Positions 31,048-32,495 of a DNA stretch of 32,495 nt are shown here, one piece after another. The DNA lies in assembly GCA_028280325.1 (NCBI GenBank), contig JANQLZ010000008.1, forward strand, positions 1-32,495, given 5' to 3'. The stretch's first letter is position 1. Each line of letters begins with the position of its first letter. The position numbers and the translations under genes are program-made. The DNA is from Bacillota bacterium. GTDB taxonomy: Bacteria; Bacillota; UBA994; PWPR01. The notes beneath the pieces were generated by a model. That model saw only the letters and a list, made by a program, of their open reading frames with translations. It searched no databases and was not told where the DNA came from.

Positions 31048-32495
31048 ATGAGAAAGCTTATAACAGTTACAGCATTGATTTTAATGGTAATGACATCGCT
31101 GTTTACGGGATATGCCCAGTCAATAGATGTTGTGGTTAACGGACAAAGCATTGATATGCCGGTAAAACCAATTATAATCAATGGAACGACAATGGTGCCT
31201 GTTCGAGAGATCTTTGAGGCGGTAGGTGCCACAGTGATGTGGGATGGAGCGACAAAAACTGTAACGGGTATCAAAGGTGGTACAATTGTTAAACTTAGCT
31301 TAAAAAGTAAGAGTGCATCCGTTAACGGGGTGCCCTTAAATCTGCGGGTAGCTCCGTTGATTAGAAACAATAAAACCTTGGTCCCAGCCAGGTTTGTAGC
31401 TGAAAGTTTAGAGGCTGTAGTGGCCTGGGATAACAGTACGAAAACTGTGATAATTACGACAAGTGAAGGACGAGAAGAAATGAGAGGATTGTGGGTAGCA
31501 TCGGTAATCAATCTAGATTATCCAAAAGACCCGTCAACTGACCCAGAAATGTTGAAAAATGAGGCTTTGGCTGTTTTAAGCAAGGCAGCAGAAGTGGGCT
31601 TGAACACTGTATTTCTGCAGGTCAGGCCGACCTCTGATGCCCTTTATAAATCAGAATACTACCCGTGGTCCAAATATTTAACAGGTACCCAGGGGACGGC
31701 TCCAGACAATGGTTTTGATCCTTTAGAATTTTGGATCAAAGAGGCTCATAAGCGAGATATTGAGCTCCATGCCTGGATAAACCCTTATCGAATTACTAAG
31801 AAAAAAGCTGGCGAAAATGCTCATGATTATGCCAGCTTGGATCCGAGTAATCCGGCGATTGTAAACCCGGATTGGGTGGTAGAGTACCATGACGGAAATC
31901 TATATTACAACCCCGGGCTGCCGGAAGTGAGACAATTCTTAGTCGAAAGTACATTGGAACTCGTTAATAATTATGATATTGACGGTATTCACATGGATGA
32001 CTATTTTTACCCGGGAAAAGACTTTAACGACAGCGAATCATTTGCCCAGTATGGACAAGCTTTCAGCAGTATTCATGACTGGCGCCGAGAGAATGTCAAT
32101 ATCCTGGTGCGTGATTTAGGCAAGGCTATTAATGAGGCCTCTGATACAGTTCAATTTGGTATCAGCCCATTTGGCATTTGGTGCAATTTAAGTTCTACCA
32201 AGCTAGGTAGTGATACTCGAGGGATGCAGTCTTATGTCGATCAGTATGCCGACTCCAGAAAGTGGGTTAAAGAAGGTTATCTCGACTACATTATTCCTCA
32301 ACTATACTGGCACATCGGATTTGAAATAGCTGACTACAGCAAGCTGGTAGCCTGGTGGTCAGATGTGGCCCGAGATACCGGAGTTGACCTTTATATTGGA
32401 CAAGCAGCTTATCGAGCTGGCAGTACTAACCCTGAAAGTGCTTGGTACGGGGTCAGTGAAATGAAGAAGCAACTGGATCTGAATGCCGAGTATCC
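31048..32495 (+). CDS. Secreted glycosidase, GHL10 (DUF187) with copper-amine-oxidase-like N-domain (3' truncated by window)
   Basis: 482 complete codons are visible and the frame is open to the window edge. AGAAGGAG is 8 bases before the ATG. Residues 1-24 are a signal peptide (TALILMVMTSLFTGYAQS). Residues 25-140 are a copper-amine-oxidase-like N-terminal (stalk) domain with its two typical halves (VNGQSIDMPVKPIIINGTTM; NNKTLVPARFVAESL). From about residue 147 (MRGLWVASVINLDYP) begins the GHL10/DUF187 TIM-barrel: LNTVFLQVRPTSDALY, HAWINPYRI, DIDGIHMDDYFYP, FGISPFGIW and YIIPQLYWHIGFE are recognisable family segments. Acidic residues in HMDDYFYP are candidate catalytic residues. It is expected to act on cell-wall or extracellular polysaccharide outside the cell. 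The C-terminus lies beyond the window. Confidence 0.88.
   Translation, partial: MRKLITVTALILMVMTSLFTGYAQSIDVVVNGQSIDMPVKPIIINGTTMVPVREIFEAVGATVMWDGATKTVTGIKGGTIVKLSLKSKSASVNGVPLNLRVAPLIRNNKTLVPARFVAESLEAVVAWDNSTKTVIITTSEGREEMRGLWVASVINLDYPKDPSTDPEMLKNEALAVLSKAAEVGLNTVFLQVRPTSDALYKSEYYPWSKYLTGTQGTAPDNGFDPLEFWIKEAHKRDIELHAWINPYRITKKKAGENAHDYASLDPSNPAIVNPDWVVEYHDGNLYYNPGLPEVRQFLVESTLELVNNYDIDGIHMDDYFYPGKDFNDSESFAQYGQAFSSIHDWRRENVNILVRDLGKAINEASDTVQFGISPFGIWCNLSSTKLGSDTRGMQSYVDQYADSRKWVKEGYLDYIIPQLYWHIGFEIADYSKLVAWWSDVARDTGVDLYIGQAAYRAGSTNPESAWYGVSEMKKQLDLNAEY

Noticed and set aside
31008-31511. Minus-strand 167-codon ORF at the glycosidase start
   Set aside because: Antisense of the signal peptide and stalk-domain coding region; the plus-strand frame has RBS, signal peptide and recognisable domains.

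Overview
The window looks like chromosomal accessory sequence from a low-GC Gram-positive bacterium (Bacillota, probably class Clostridia). The basis is strong AGGAGG-type ribosome sites, frequent TTG and GTG starts, U-tailed hairpin terminators, a secreted glycosidase with a copper-amine-oxidase-like stalk domain, and Clostridia-like iron-sulfur proteins (DUF116 and a QueG/RdhA-like protein). I cannot name a genus. There is no rRNA, tRNA, CRISPR array, transposase or phage gene. Genes are mostly single or in pairs, separated by unusually repeat-rich intergenic DNA.

Left part (1-9.8 kb): two overlapping ABC-2 permease genes (-) preceded by a small promoter-driven gene with its own terminator; divergently, a TetR gene with matching operators before itself and before a double-4Fe-4S protein. 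Then come a GNAT acetyltransferase (-), an orphan phytoene-desaturase-like flavoprotein, a DUF302 protein and a cysteine synthase (-). Next is a PAF-acetylhydrolase-like esterase plus TetR operon placed behind a perfect 36-bp palindrome.

Middle (9.8-20.7 kb): a 0.95-kb repeat-filled gap leads to a probable attenuator, made of a 22-codon leader peptide, mutually exclusive hairpins and a terminator. It precedes a 1028-residue GNAT fusion protein and an amidohydrolase. Then follow a DUF116 protein, a vanadium-haloperoxidase/PAP2-type enzyme (-), a four-helix ATP-synthase-c-like proteolipid that lacks the usual carboxylates (-), an SDR oxidoreductase and a coiled-coil protein.

Right part (20.7-32.5 kb): a lipoprotein; an exported protein gene split by an A8 frameshift site (-); small membrane and STAS-like proteins; an M20 peptidase; a VOC plus metallo-beta-lactamase-fold pair (-); an M28 peptidase; an uncharacterised two-domain protein; and the 5' part of a GHL10-type glycosidase that runs off the end.

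The most unusual content is non-coding. (1) Six copies (one inverted) of a ~120-bp element have a conserved outer stem, conserved internal-loop sequences and inner stems whose sequence differs between copies while pairing is kept. (2) Arrays of 11-12-bp units (consensus near CTGAACNATTG) recur at six or more intergenic sites, often beside variable hairpins. (3) The attenuator lies before the GNAT fusion gene. These are the candidates for something undescribed.
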